A DNA stretch of 64,000 nucleotides, taken from NCBI RefSeq assembly GCF_009833495.1, contig NZ_WUWG01000007.1:124001-188000 (forward strand). The letters run 5' to 3'. Origin of the DNA: Oceanomicrobium pacificus. Its GTDB lineage: Bacteria; Pseudomonadota; Alphaproteobacteria; Rhodobacterales; Rhodobacteraceae. Below the pieces are notes generated by a model that saw only the letters and a list, made by a program, of their open reading frames with translations, ran no database searches and was not told where the DNA came from. Position numbers and translations under genes: made by a program. Shown here piece after piece: positions 39,377 to 47,405 of the stretch (within the stretch, counting starts at the first letter, position 1; each line of letters begins with the position of its first letter).

Positions 39377-40391
39377 CGATCCGGTCCGCGCGGCGCTCGA
39401 CGCGATCGACAGCCCGGGCACCCGCAGCGGGCAGACCAGCGCGCCCGGCACGCAGGTGCCGGGACTGAGCCTGCGCGACCATGACCGCTATGTCTCGCTG
39501 ACCATGGAGTTCCGCTGCAATCTCAAATGCGTGCATTGCATGATCGAGGGCACGATGGACCGGCTCGCCCCGACGCCCGACGCGACCTTCGAGCGGGTGC
39601 TGGCCGACCAGCGCGACACCGGCCGCTGGGACGGGCTGGTGCTCACCGGGTCGGAAGTGACGCTGCGCCGCGACCTGCCGGAACTGGCGCGCAAGGCCCG
39701 CGCGGCGGGCTTCAAACATATCCGCATCCAGACCCATGGCATGGCGCTCGGGCGGCCGGGTTTTGCTGACCGGCTGGTCGAGGCGGGCATTGACGAATTT
39801 TTCGTCTCCGTTGCCGGATCCGACCGCGAAAGCCATGACAGGATCACGCAAGTGCCGGGCGCGTGGGACAAGATGATGGCGGGCCTTCAGCATCTGGAGC
39901 GTTACGATCACGTCCGGATCATCACCAACACGGTTGTGACGACCGAGAGCTTCAGGCTTCTGCCGGACCTTGTAGCGGCGCTCGGCCACCTGAAGAACCT
40001 CGTGCAGATGGAATTCTGGAATTTCTTCCCGATGGCCGAGACCGACGAGAAGGGGCTGGCCGCGCGCCACGCGGATATCCGGCCCTATCTGCTGGCCGCG
40101 ATCGAGGCCTGCCGCGCCCGCAAGCGTTTCGTCGAGGTGAAGCATTTTCCCCAATGCCTGCTCGGCGCCTATCAGGATGCGCTTGTGAACGCGCAGCCGA
40201 TGCTCGTCATCGACCCCGAATTCTGGACCGAGTTCGACCGGAACGGCTTTCATGCCTGTCCGCACCGCGCCGTTTGCCCATCGACCGAATGTCTCGGCCT
40301 GACAGAGGCTTACCGCGCGAAATTCGGGGATGAACGCGGCCTGCTCGACCCGTCCCGTGTGGTCCTGCCGGACAGGGGCGCGGCCACCTGA
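39363..40391 (+). CDS. Radical SAM enzyme
   Basis: 342 residues from the ATG at 39363; the frame extends further upstream, but that part reads as a shadow of the previous gene. The radical SAM cluster motif is C52-N-L-K-C56-V-H-C59, followed by a GGE-equivalent (LVLTGSEVTLRRDL) and beta/alpha-barrel strands. A C-terminal cysteine set, C299-P-H-R-A-V-C305-P-S-T-E-C310, suggests an auxiliary Fe-S cluster of SPASM/twitch type. Such enzymes often modify peptides or proteins and use a PqqD-type partner, and a PqqD-like segment is present in the M50 fusion of this operon. The substrate is unknown; the giant protein or one of its partners is the obvious candidate. This is the last gene of the operon. 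Confidence 0.87.
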   Translation: MASSDDPVRAALDAIDSPGTRSGQTSAPGTQVPGLSLRDHDRYVSLTMEFRCNLKCVHCMIEGTMDRLAPTPDATFERVLADQRDTGRWDGLVLTGSEVTLRRDLPELARKARAAGFKHIRIQTHGMALGRPGFADRLVEAGIDEFFVSVAGSDRESHDRITQVPGAWDKMMAGLQHLERYDHVRIITNTVVTTESFRLLPDLVAALGHLKNLVQMEFWNFFPMAETDEKGLAARHADIRPYLLAAIEACRARKRFVEVKHFPQCLLGAYQDALVNAQPMLVIDPEFWTEFDRNGFHACPHRAVCPSTECLGLTEAYRAKFGDERGLLDPSRVVLPDRGAAT

Positions 40392-40411
40392 CAGGGGCGC
40401 TGGCACAGCGG

Positions 40412-40453
40412 TGAAAATTTGCACGCAAAAAGCCCAGAAGTGCCTTTTTTAGA
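40412..40453 (+). terminator. Weak possible terminator after the giant-protein operon
   Basis: A GCAC/GTGC pair and an AAAAAG/CTTTTT pair lie just upstream of a run of six T. The stem is short and A/T-rich, so this is a weak candidate. The rest of the 113-bp gap before the SapC gene shows no other clear element. Confidence 0.25.
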
Positions 40454-40504
40454 GCCGATTCCCGCGCTACTGTCCCTTCAGTTAAGCAAAAGGACCCCAC
40501 TTTC

Positions 40505-41245
40505 ATGGCCAAGCAATTGATGATTTACGAGCGTGCTGTTCCGGTCTCGGCCGAAGCCCACAAATCCTGGTCGGTCAAGGCCGACAATACATTCGGGTTT
40601 GCACGCGACGTGAACAGCGTTCCGGTGCTCGCCGCCGAATTCGCCCCCGCCGCACTCGAATATACGATCATCTTTGCCGGAGAGGGGGACGTGGTCTTCC
40701 CGTCGGTCATCCTCGGCATGCGCGAAGGGCAGAACGCCCATGTGCGCGAGGACGGGTCCTGGGACGGGCGCTATGTTCCCGCCTTCCTGCGCCGTTACCC
40801 CTTCGTCTTCGCCACCGCGGAGGACGGCCAGACCTTCACGCTCTGCATCGACGAGGAGTTTGAAGGGCTGAACAAGAAGGGCAAGGGCGAGCGGCTGTTC
40901 GACAGCGAGGGCAACCGCACGCAGTATCTGGAAAACATGCTGAAATTCGTGACCGAATATCAGGCCCAGTTCGCGCGGACACAGGCTTTCACCAAGCGCC
41001 TTGTCGCGCTCGACGTGCTGGAGCCGGCCACCGCCCAGTTCAATGTTGAAGGCAGCACCGCGCAGCTGGCGGGCTTCAAGACCATCAACCGCGAAAAACT
41101 GGCCAACCTGCCGGCGGAAACCCTGTCGGAAATGGCCAAGTCGGGTGAACTGGAACTGTGCTACCTGCACCTGCAGTCGCTCAACAACCTGACGCCGATG
41201 ACCCAGCGTCTGGCACAGCGGATGCAGGGCGAAACCGCCGCCTGA
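40505..41245 (+). CDS. SapC family protein
   Basis: 246 residues matching the SapC family (named from a Campylobacter S-layer locus; the biochemical role is not established). Features seen include an N-terminal strand set, the characteristic EYTIIFAGEGDVVFPSVILGMREGQNAHV stretch, GRYVPAFLRRYPFVFA, and a C-terminal helical part. No signal peptide, so cytoplasmic. AGGA precedes the ATG. It is a single gene with its own terminator. It may be unrelated to the operon before it, but the S-layer link makes the neighbourhood suggestive. Confidence 0.9.
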   Translation: MAKQLMIYERAVPVSAEAHKSWSVKADNTFGFARDVNSVPVLAAEFAPAALEYTIIFAGEGDVVFPSVILGMREGQNAHVREDGSWDGRYVPAFLRRYPFVFATAEDGQTFTLCIDEEFEGLNKKGKGERLFDSEGNRTQYLENMLKFVTEYQAQFARTQAFTKRLVALDVLEPATAQFNVEGSTAQLAGFKTINREKLANLPAETLSEMAKSGELELCYLHLQSLNNLTPMTQRLAQRMQGETAA

Positions 41246-41272
41246 CGGCGACGGTAACCGGCCCGGAACAGG

Positions 41273-41303
41273 AAAGGCCCGCGCTTTAGACGCGGGCCTT
41301 TTT
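41273..41303 (+). terminator. Rho-independent terminator after the SapC gene
   Basis: An 11-bp perfect stem AAAGGCCCGCG / CGCGGGCCTTT with a 7-nt loop (CTTTAGA) runs into a T-run. It lies between convergent genes and may also help to end the leftward outer-membrane protein transcript. Confidence 0.92.
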
Positions 41304-41327
41304 CATGTTCGGATCACGGCCGAACCG

Positions 41328-42095
41328 TCAGAAGAGGTAATTCACACCGATCCGGAATTGCATCATCCGCGGCGTATAGGTGTAGGTACAGGTGTCCACG
41401 GCACCGGCGGCACAGGCCGAGGACCCGTCCGAATTGGTGACCGGCGCCTGCGAGCTCTCAAACTGGGTGCTGAGGAATTCCAGCTTGCCGGTGATGTTCT
41501 GGCGGAACTCATGTTCCACGCCGACGCCGAAGACCATGCCGAGCACATTGTCCGTCCATTCCGCGCAGCGGCTGTTGTCACACTCCGTCTTGCCCGCGCC
41601 GGTGTCGATTTCCACCGTCTGGAAATTCGCCTTGGCCTGGCTGACGCCGCCGGTGATATAGGCCAGCGTCGCGCCGTTCACGACACCGCCACGCGCGCGC
41701 AGCGAGATCACATTGTCGAACGCGTCATTATATTCGCGGCCCGTCGTGCCTGCCGCATTGGTGGCGAAGAACGTGTTGTTCTCCAGCCGGGAGTTATATT
41801 CCAGCTCGCCGCCGATCAGGAACGTGTCCGACAGCATGTAATTGTAGCCCGCCACGATGCCACCGCTGAAGAGATTGGCGCTCTGGGTCGGGGCGTTGCT
41901 GTTGAACTGGTTGTCAAGATCGGCCCGTTCGACGGTGAAGGATGTCGCGTTCAGCTGGATCCCCGCATAGAACCCCTGCCATTCGGTTGCGCTGCCGATG
42001 GGCGCGTCCTGCGCAAGCGCGGCGCTGCCCGCAGCCCCGGCGATTGCCGCGGCGGCCAGACCGGTCCGGACCTTGCTCGAAATGCACTTTTTCAT
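41328..42095 (-). CDS. Outer-membrane beta-barrel protein (Omp25/porin-like)
   Basis: 255 residues from the ATG at 42095, chosen because GGAGG (complement of 42101-42105) lies 5 nt upstream and a signal peptide then begins (MKKCISSKVRTGLAAAAIAG... cleavage near ALAQDA). The mature part has alternating strands, a GFYAGIQL start, four or so hairpins and a C-terminal strand ending in Phe (FRIGVNYLF). These are typical of small outer-membrane barrels of the OmpA/Omp25 type. Two cysteine pairs lie in predicted loops. The function is probably structural. Confidence 0.9.
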   Translation of the reverse strand: MKKCISSKVRTGLAAAAIAGAAGSAALAQDAPIGSATEWQGFYAGIQLNATSFTVERADLDNQFNSNAPTQSANLFSGGIVAGYNYMLSDTFLIGGELEYNSRLENNTFFATNAAGTTGREYNDAFDNVISLRARGGVVNGATLAYITGGVSQAKANFQTVEIDTGAGKTECDNSRCAEWTDNVLGMVFGVGVEHEFRQNITGKLEFLSTQFESSQAPVTNSDGSSACAAGAVDTCTYTYTPRMMQFRIGVNYLF

Positions 42096-42181
42096 ACCTG
42101 CCTCCACTGTCGATACTGGGCGATGCCGTAACACATTTTCCCTTCTGGGCTAAAAGCTTTCCGCGCACTGTGCAAATCCCA

Positions 42182-42213
42182 TCAAAACTGTCGTTTCTTT
42201 GCTTCAGTTTTGA
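42182..42213. promoter_or_regulatory. Perfect inverted repeat in the divergent omp/pit promoter region
   Basis: TCAAAACTG and CAGTTTTGA form a perfect 9-bp inverted repeat separated by 14 nt, followed by CTTGTTTTTT. It could be an operator or an RNA hairpin. The rest of this roughly 225-bp divergent region is A/T-richer than its surroundings, as expected for promoters. Confidence 0.4.
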
Positions 42214-42321
42214 CTTGTTTTTTCCCAATTGGGCCGATCGGCGCATCGAATGCAACAGGATGCAGGCGGCAAACAGGGACGCCGCGGAAAGATTGCATTT
42301 CCGTGACAAATCCCCGATAGG

Positions 42322-43842
42322 ATGCGCTTTGACGCGACGCAACCGGAAGAACCAGTGACCGACAAGCCGCAGACGCCCAACCAGTGGCGTACACTCGACA
42401 AGGATCTTGGGCGTATCATCAAGATCGAGAAGGCCACCCAATATGTCGGGCAACCGCTCGTCGCACCGGGGATCGCCTTTGCTTTCATCCTGCTCGCCGC
42501 GCTGACGGCGGGGCTGTTTTTCGGCAAGGGCGACACGTCCTTCGTCGTGATCGCGGCCGCCGCGCTCGGCGCCTATATGGCGCTGAATATCGGCGCCAAC
42601 GATGTGGCCAACAATATGGGCCCCGCGGTCGGCGCCAATGCGCTGACCATGGGCGGTGCCATCGTCATCGCGGCCCTGTTTGAAAGCGCGGGCGCGCTGC
42701 TCGCCGGCGGCGATGTGGTGTCCACGATCTCCAAGGGGATCATCGATCCGACCGGTCTGGGCGACCCGCAGGTCTTCATCTGGGCGATGATGTCGGCGCT
42801 CGTCTCCTCGGCGCTCTGGGTCAACCTCGCCACCTATGTCGGCGCCCCTGTATCGACCACCCATTCGGTCGTCGGCGGCGTGATGGGTGCAGGCATTGCC
42901 GCGGCCGGCCTGTCGGCCGTCAACTGGACCACGATGGGTGCGATTGCCGCCAGCTGGGTCATCTCTCCGGTGCTCGGCGGCGTGATTGCGGCGCTGTTCC
43001 TCGCCTTCATCAAGCACAATATCATCTATCAGGATGACAAGATCGCCGCCGCCCGTCGCTGGGTGCCGGTCCTGATCGGCGTCATGGCCGGCGTCTTCGC
43101 CACCTATCTGGCAATGAAGGGCCTGAAGAAGATCGTCAGCATCGACCTGCCGACGGCGCTGACCATCGGTGTTGTCATCGGCGCGATCTTCTATGTGACC
43201 ACCGCGCCGCTCATTCGCCGCCAGTCGGAGGGGATGGAGAACCGCAACCGCTCGATCAAGGCGCTGTTCGTCATCCCGCTCGTCTTCTCCGCCGCGCTCC
43301 TGTCTTTTGCGCATGGCGCGAACGATGTGGCCAATGCGGTCGGTCCGTTGGCCGCCATCGTCCACACCGAGGAATTCGGCAGCTTTGCCGCGAAAGTGGA
43401 AATTCCGACATGGGTCATGGTGATCGGGGCGCTCGGCATCTCGTTCGGCCTGTTCCTGTTCGGGCCGAAACTCATCCAGATGGTCGGCAGCCAGATCACC
43501 AAACTGAACCCGATGCGGGCCTATTGCGTCGCCCTGTCCGCGGCCATCACCGTGATCGTGGCCAGCTGGCTCGGCCTGCCGGTCAGTTCCACCCATATCG
43601 CGGTCGGCGCGGTTTTCGGTGTCGGCTTCTACCGCGAATATCATCTCGAGCGCCGGAAGAAGAAAGGCGCCAAGCTGAAGCCGCCAGAGAAGCTGCCAGC
43701 CGCCGAACGCAAGCGGCGCAAGCTTGTCCGCCGGTCGCATTTCATGACCATCGTGGCGGCCTGGGTCATCACGGTGCCAGCTGCGGCGGTTCTGTCGAGC
43801 CTCGTCTTCTACCTGATCCACATTCTGCGCGCGGTCGCCTGA
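42322..43842 (+). CDS. Inorganic phosphate transporter, PiT family
   Basis: 506 residues, about ten transmembrane segments. Both halves carry the PiT signature (GANDVANNMGP near residue 92 and GANDVANAVGP near 333), each followed by a Ser/Thr-rich STTH or SSTH element. It imports phosphate with a cation. A GTG at 42355, preceded by GGAAGA, is a plausible alternative start and would give the shorter N-terminus usual for the family. The last helix and a Lys/Arg-rich cytoplasmic loop (about residues 440-475) are present, so the gene is complete. It converges with the next gene. Confidence 0.95.
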   Translation: MRFDATQPEEPVTDKPQTPNQWRTLDKDLGRIIKIEKATQYVGQPLVAPGIAFAFILLAALTAGLFFGKGDTSFVVIAAAALGAYMALNIGANDVANNMGPAVGANALTMGGAIVIAALFESAGALLAGGDVVSTISKGIIDPTGLGDPQVFIWAMMSALVSSALWVNLATYVGAPVSTTHSVVGGVMGAGIAAAGLSAVNWTTMGAIAASWVISPVLGGVIAALFLAFIKHNIIYQDDKIAAARRWVPVLIGVMAGVFATYLAMKGLKKIVSIDLPTALTIGVVIGAIFYVTTAPLIRRQSEGMENRNRSIKALFVIPLVFSAALLSFAHGANDVANAVGPLAAIVHTEEFGSFAAKVEIPTWVMVIGALGISFGLFLFGPKLIQMVGSQITKLNPMRAYCVALSAAITVIVASWLGLPVSSTHIAVGAVFGVGFYREYHLERRKKKGAKLKPPEKLPAAERKRRKLVRRSHFMTIVAAWVITVPAAAVLSSLVFYLIHILRAVA

Positions 43843-43866
43843 GCGATCGCGGCGGACCGGCTCAGG
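43838..43866. terminator. Stem across two convergent stop codons
   Basis: CCTGAGC and GCTCAGG form a 7-bp inverted repeat that spans the stop of the phosphate transporter gene and the stop of the leftward oxidoreductase gene. There is no T-run, so its role as a terminator is uncertain. Confidence 0.25.
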
Positions 43867-45229
43867 TCCGGGGCAGCGCCCCCGGAGCCGGTCCGTCGCG
43901 CCATCCATACCAGCGATAGGCCAGCCGCAGGAGCGGCCGGCGCGGCAGCAGGATGCGCGGGGGCACCGCCTGCATGACCTCGGGCCAGGGCATGTCCGGC
44001 TTCTTGCCGGCCGCAAGTGCCGCAAGAATGCGCCCCGAATAGCTGCCCATCGCCACACCGTTGCCGTGATAGGCGAGCCCCGCAAAGGCGTTCTGCATCC
44101 CCGGGATCGGGGCCACGAACGGGGCCAGACGGGCCGTCATTCCGATCAGGCCAGACCAGAAATAGGGCGTTTCCACCCCGGCCCATGCGGGGAACATGGC
44201 TTCGAAATCGGCACGGATCAGGCGGCGCATCCGGGCCGTGTCCTCAGGCGTGTAGCGCGTGCCGCCACGCATCCCGAACAGGAACCGCCCGTCCGGCATT
44301 TTCCGGAAATAGTGCAGGAGCGTGCGGCTATCGAAGGACATGCGGTCCGACGTCCAGCCCTGCGCCGCCTGTTCGTCCGGCGTAAGCGGGCGGGTCACGA
44401 TGATGTTCGACATGGCGGGCAAGATCCGGCCCTGCATCCAGCGCGGTAGCGCGTCCGAACTGTAGCCGTTGGTGGCGATGACAAGCGTGCGGGCAGTCAG
44501 GTCGCCGCGCGGCGTGGTGATCCGCCAGCCGCCATTCGTTTCGCTGATCTTACCCGCGGGGCTGTCCACATGGATCGTCTGGCCCGCGGTCCGCACCGCC
44601 CGGGCCAGCCCCCGCACATAGGAGAAGGGATTGAGCGCGAACCCGACCGGCAGATGCAGCCCACCGTGGAAACAGGGGCCGGACAGGCCTTCCCCGGCCA
44701 GTTCCTCGCGCGCGATGATCCGGCCCTCGATCCCGGCAACGGCGCGCAGATGCGCGGCCTCGGCCTCCAGCGCCGCCATCTCGGACGGGCGGTGCGCGAG
44801 CGTAACCTCGCCGTCGGAATGCCGGTCCGCATCGATCCCGTGCGCATCCAGAAGCCCGCCCACCAGATCGACGGACGCACGTTGCGCGGCATGGAACAGT
44901 TTCAGGTCATCGAGCCCGTGGCGCCGCCGGATCGTCGCGTCAGAGGCCTTCGCGCCCCCAAGGCAGGCAAAGCCGCCATTGCGCCCCGAAGCGCCCCATC
45001 CGGGGACCTCTGCCTCCAGCACGGTGGCCTGGATGCCATGCTCCTGCGCCAGATGCAGCGCCGCAGACAGTCCGGTGAAACCGCCGCCGATGATCGCGAC
45101 CTCGGCCGTGGCCGACCCGTGGAGCGGCCCGTCAAAGCCGCTCCAGTCTGCCGCATGCCCGTCATGCCAGAAGCAGCCCTCCACCGGGCCGGAACGATAG
45201 GCGTCCGGCTCGTAGAGCCGCCCCTGCAT
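43862..45229 (-). CDS. FAD-dependent oxidoreductase, PuuB-like
   Basis: 455 residues from the ATG at 45229; the longer open frame upstream is the shadow of the next gene. An FAD-binding Rossmann motif lies at residues 44-53 (VAIIGGGFTG), followed by GWGASGRNGGF, which is typical of the DAO/gamma-glutamylputrescine oxidase group. A C-terminal substrate-domain strand YFWSGLIGMTARLAPFVAPI and the FAD-closing motif AYHGNGVAMGSYSGR are present. It probably oxidises gamma-glutamylputrescine or a related amine. The start overlaps the stop of the PuuA-like gene by 1 bp. It is a paralogue of the gene at 51964. Confidence 0.88.
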   Translation of the reverse strand: MQGRLYEPDAYRSGPVEGCFWHDGHAADWSGFDGPLHGSATAEVAIIGGGFTGLSAALHLAQEHGIQATVLEAEVPGWGASGRNGGFACLGGAKASDATIRRRHGLDDLKLFHAAQRASVDLVGGLLDAHGIDADRHSDGEVTLAHRPSEMAALEAEAAHLRAVAGIEGRIIAREELAGEGLSGPCFHGGLHLPVGFALNPFSYVRGLARAVRTAGQTIHVDSPAGKISETNGGWRITTPRGDLTARTLVIATNGYSSDALPRWMQGRILPAMSNIIVTRPLTPDEQAAQGWTSDRMSFDSRTLLHYFRKMPDGRFLFGMRGGTRYTPEDTARMRRLIRADFEAMFPAWAGVETPYFWSGLIGMTARLAPFVAPIPGMQNAFAGLAYHGNGVAMGSYSGRILAALAAGKKPDMPWPEVMQAVPPRILLPRRPLLRLAYRWYGWRDGPAPGALPRT

Positions 45230-46584
45230 CAGAGGCGCCCGAGATAGGACTGGTATTCGGCCAATGTGATCTGGGTGGCGAGGGTGGAGATCTCCTGCCG
45301 CCGCAGCGCGCAATAGGCATCGACAAAATCGACACCGAAAATCCGTTCGGCTATCGGCGCAGCCTCGAATGCATCGACCGCCTGATCCCAATTCGCATGG
45401 AGCCGGTTCTCGGCCAGATCGGGGCCGTTTTCCTCATCGAGCGGGGCGGGCACCTGCGCGTCGCGCTCGATCCCGTCGAGCATCCCGCCCAAGAGCGCCG
45501 CCAGCGCCAGATAGGGGTTCACGTCAGCGCCGCTGATCCGGTGTTCGAGCCGCGCCGCCGGACCCACGGTCGCGGGGATACGCACCGCCGCACCGCGATG
45601 GTCGAGCCCCCAGTTCGCGGCCACGGGTGCGAAACTGTTCATCTGGAAGCGGCGATAGCTGTTCATGTGCGGCGCGAAGATCGCCTGCAGGTCCTTCATG
45701 CTGCCGAGCAACCCGCCGACACATTGGCGCAGGAGCGGGGACAATTCGCCCTCGACATCGCCCGCCATCAGGTTGGTGCCGTCCGCGTCCACAAGGCTCA
45801 CATGCACATGCATGCTGTTGCCGGGCTCGGCCGCATAGGGTTTGGCCATGAAGGTGGCTTCCATCCCCTGCTTGTCCGCAACCGCGCGCACCAGACGCCG
45901 GAACTGCACGGCGATATCGGCCGCACGCACCGCGTCGGCCTGATGCAGGAAATTGATCTCGAACTGGCCCGGGCCATATTCCGCGATCAGCGTGTCCGCA
46001 GGCAGGCCCTGTGCCGCGCAACCGTCGAGCACCTCCTGCAAGAAGGCTTCCGACCAGGAACAGACATCGAGGTCATAGGCCTGGGCGACGGGCGTATGTT
46101 CAGGCGGGACCGGCGCTTCATCCGCCGTTTCGCGCGCCTGGGTGAGGTAGAATTCAAGCTCGGTCGCCACGACGGGCGTCAGGCCAAGCGCCGTGAACCG
46201 CTCCACCGTGCGTTCCAGAATCCGGCGGCTGTCGATTGCCGAGATCTCGCCCGTATCCTCCTTGAGCGACACCATGACCTGCGCGGCATGGACATCGGCC
46301 CAGGGCACGGGCGCGAGCGTACCGGACAGGGGGGTCACCTCACCATCAGGGTCGCCGACAGCGATCCCGAAGCCGGTTTCCTCCACTTCCTCGCCATTGA
46401 TGTTGAGCACATAGGTCGAGAGCGGCAGCCGGACCGACCCGCCCGACAGTTTGTCGGCCGAGCCGCCGGGCAGCCATTTGCCGCGCAGAATGGCGTTCGT
46501 GTCGCACAGCATCAGTTCCAGCCGGTCCGGCTCGCCATGTTCGGCCACATAGGCCGCATATTCCGTATCGAAATCCGCCATCAT
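45229..46584 (-). CDS. puuA: Glutamine synthetase family protein, gamma-glutamylputrescine synthetase-like
   Basis: 451 residues. Glutamine synthetase core motifs are seen: EYGPGQFEINF, NSMHVHVSL, and NWGLDHRGAAVRIP leading to ARLEHRISGADVNPYLALAA. The length and the polyamine neighbours fit PuuA-type enzymes, which ligate glutamate to putrescine with ATP, rather than the nitrogen-assimilating GlnA. Two adjacent ATGs (46584 and 46581) are possible. The first gives an ATGA overlap with the permease gene, and GGAG lies just upstream. It is transcribed with the transporter genes upstream and the oxidoreductase downstream. Confidence 0.88.
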   Translation of the reverse strand: MMADFDTEYAAYVAEHGEPDRLELMLCDTNAILRGKWLPGGSADKLSGGSVRLPLSTYVLNINGEEVEETGFGIAVGDPDGEVTPLSGTLAPVPWADVHAAQVMVSLKEDTGEISAIDSRRILERTVERFTALGLTPVVATELEFYLTQARETADEAPVPPEHTPVAQAYDLDVCSWSEAFLQEVLDGCAAQGLPADTLIAEYGPGQFEINFLHQADAVRAADIAVQFRRLVRAVADKQGMEATFMAKPYAAEPGNSMHVHVSLVDADGTNLMAGDVEGELSPLLRQCVGGLLGSMKDLQAIFAPHMNSYRRFQMNSFAPVAANWGLDHRGAAVRIPATVGPAARLEHRISGADVNPYLALAALLGGMLDGIERDAQVPAPLDEENGPDLAENRLHANWDQAVDAFEAAPIAERIFGVDFVDAYCALRRQEISTLATQITLAEYQSYLGRL

Positions 46585-47405
46585 GCTGCTCCGCCCACGG
46601 CCTGTTGTTCCTGCGCGCGCCGGCGCACGGCACTGCGTTTGGTCACCAGCGAGGCCGAGATTACCCCGATCGACACGATCCCGATCAGAAGCGTGGAGAG
46701 CGCGTTGATCTCGGGACTGACGCCAAGCCGCACCTGGCTGAAGATTTTCATCGGCAGCGTTGTGGAGGAGGGGCCGGAGGTGAAGGAGGCAATCACCAGA
46801 TCGTCGAGCGACAGGGTGAAGGCCAGAAGCCACCCGGAAATGACCGCCGGTGCGATGATCGGCAGGGTCACCGAGCGGAATGCGTCGAAGGGCGTGCAGC
46901 CGAGATCAAGCGCGGCTTCCTCCAGCGAGCGGTCGAAACTGACCAGCCGCGAGGAGACGACGACCGACACATAGCACATGGAGAAGGTCGCATGCGCGAG
47001 CACGATGGTGAACACCCCGCGATCCATCCCGATCGAGATGAAGAGCAACAGGAGCGACAGGCCGGTGATGACCTCGGGCATGACGAGCGGCGCGTAGATC
47101 ATGCCGGAGAAAAGCGTGCGCCCCCGGAACCGACCGCCCCGCACCATCACATAGCCCGACATTGTGCCCAGCACTGTCGCAATGGTGGAGGAGATCACCC
47201 CGACCTTCAGCGTCACAAGCGCTGCGTCAAGGAAAGCGGTGTTGTTGAAGACCGAAGCATACCATTTGGTCGAGAACCCCGCCCAGACGGTCACCAGCTT
47301 CGACTCGTTGAACGAGAAGATGATCAGGATCAGGATCGGCAGGTAGAGGAAGGCAAAGCCGAGCGTCAGCGACGTGGCGTTGAACCAGGTGAAGCGGCGG
47401 TTCAT
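46581..47405 (-). CDS. Polyamine ABC transporter permease, PotC/PotI-like
   Basis: 274 residues, six predicted transmembrane segments. The binding-protein-dependent permease (EAA) loop reads LEEAALDLGCTPFDAFRSVTLP. The segment LAFTLSLDDLVIASFTSGP is typical of PotC/PotI. It pairs with the preceding PotB-like permease, which it overlaps by 4 bp (47402-47405). It imports putrescine or spermidine through the inner membrane using the ATPase encoded at 48306. Confidence 0.93.
   Translation of the reverse strand: MNRRFTWFNATSLTLGFAFLYLPILILIIFSFNESKLVTVWAGFSTKWYASVFNNTAFLDAALVTLKVGVISSTIATVLGTMSGYVMVRGGRFRGRTLFSGMIYAPLVMPEVITGLSLLLLFISIGMDRGVFTIVLAHATFSMCYVSVVVSSRLVSFDRSLEEAALDLGCTPFDAFRSVTLPIIAPAVISGWLLAFTLSLDDLVIASFTSGPSSTTLPMKIFSQVRLGVSPEINALSTLLIGIVSIGVISASLVTKRSAVRRRAQEQQAVGGAA

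Noticed and set aside
45230-45391. N-terminal extension of the leftward PuuB-like oxidase
   Set aside because: It lies within the PuuA-like gene in another frame. The ATG at 45229 gives the normal length.
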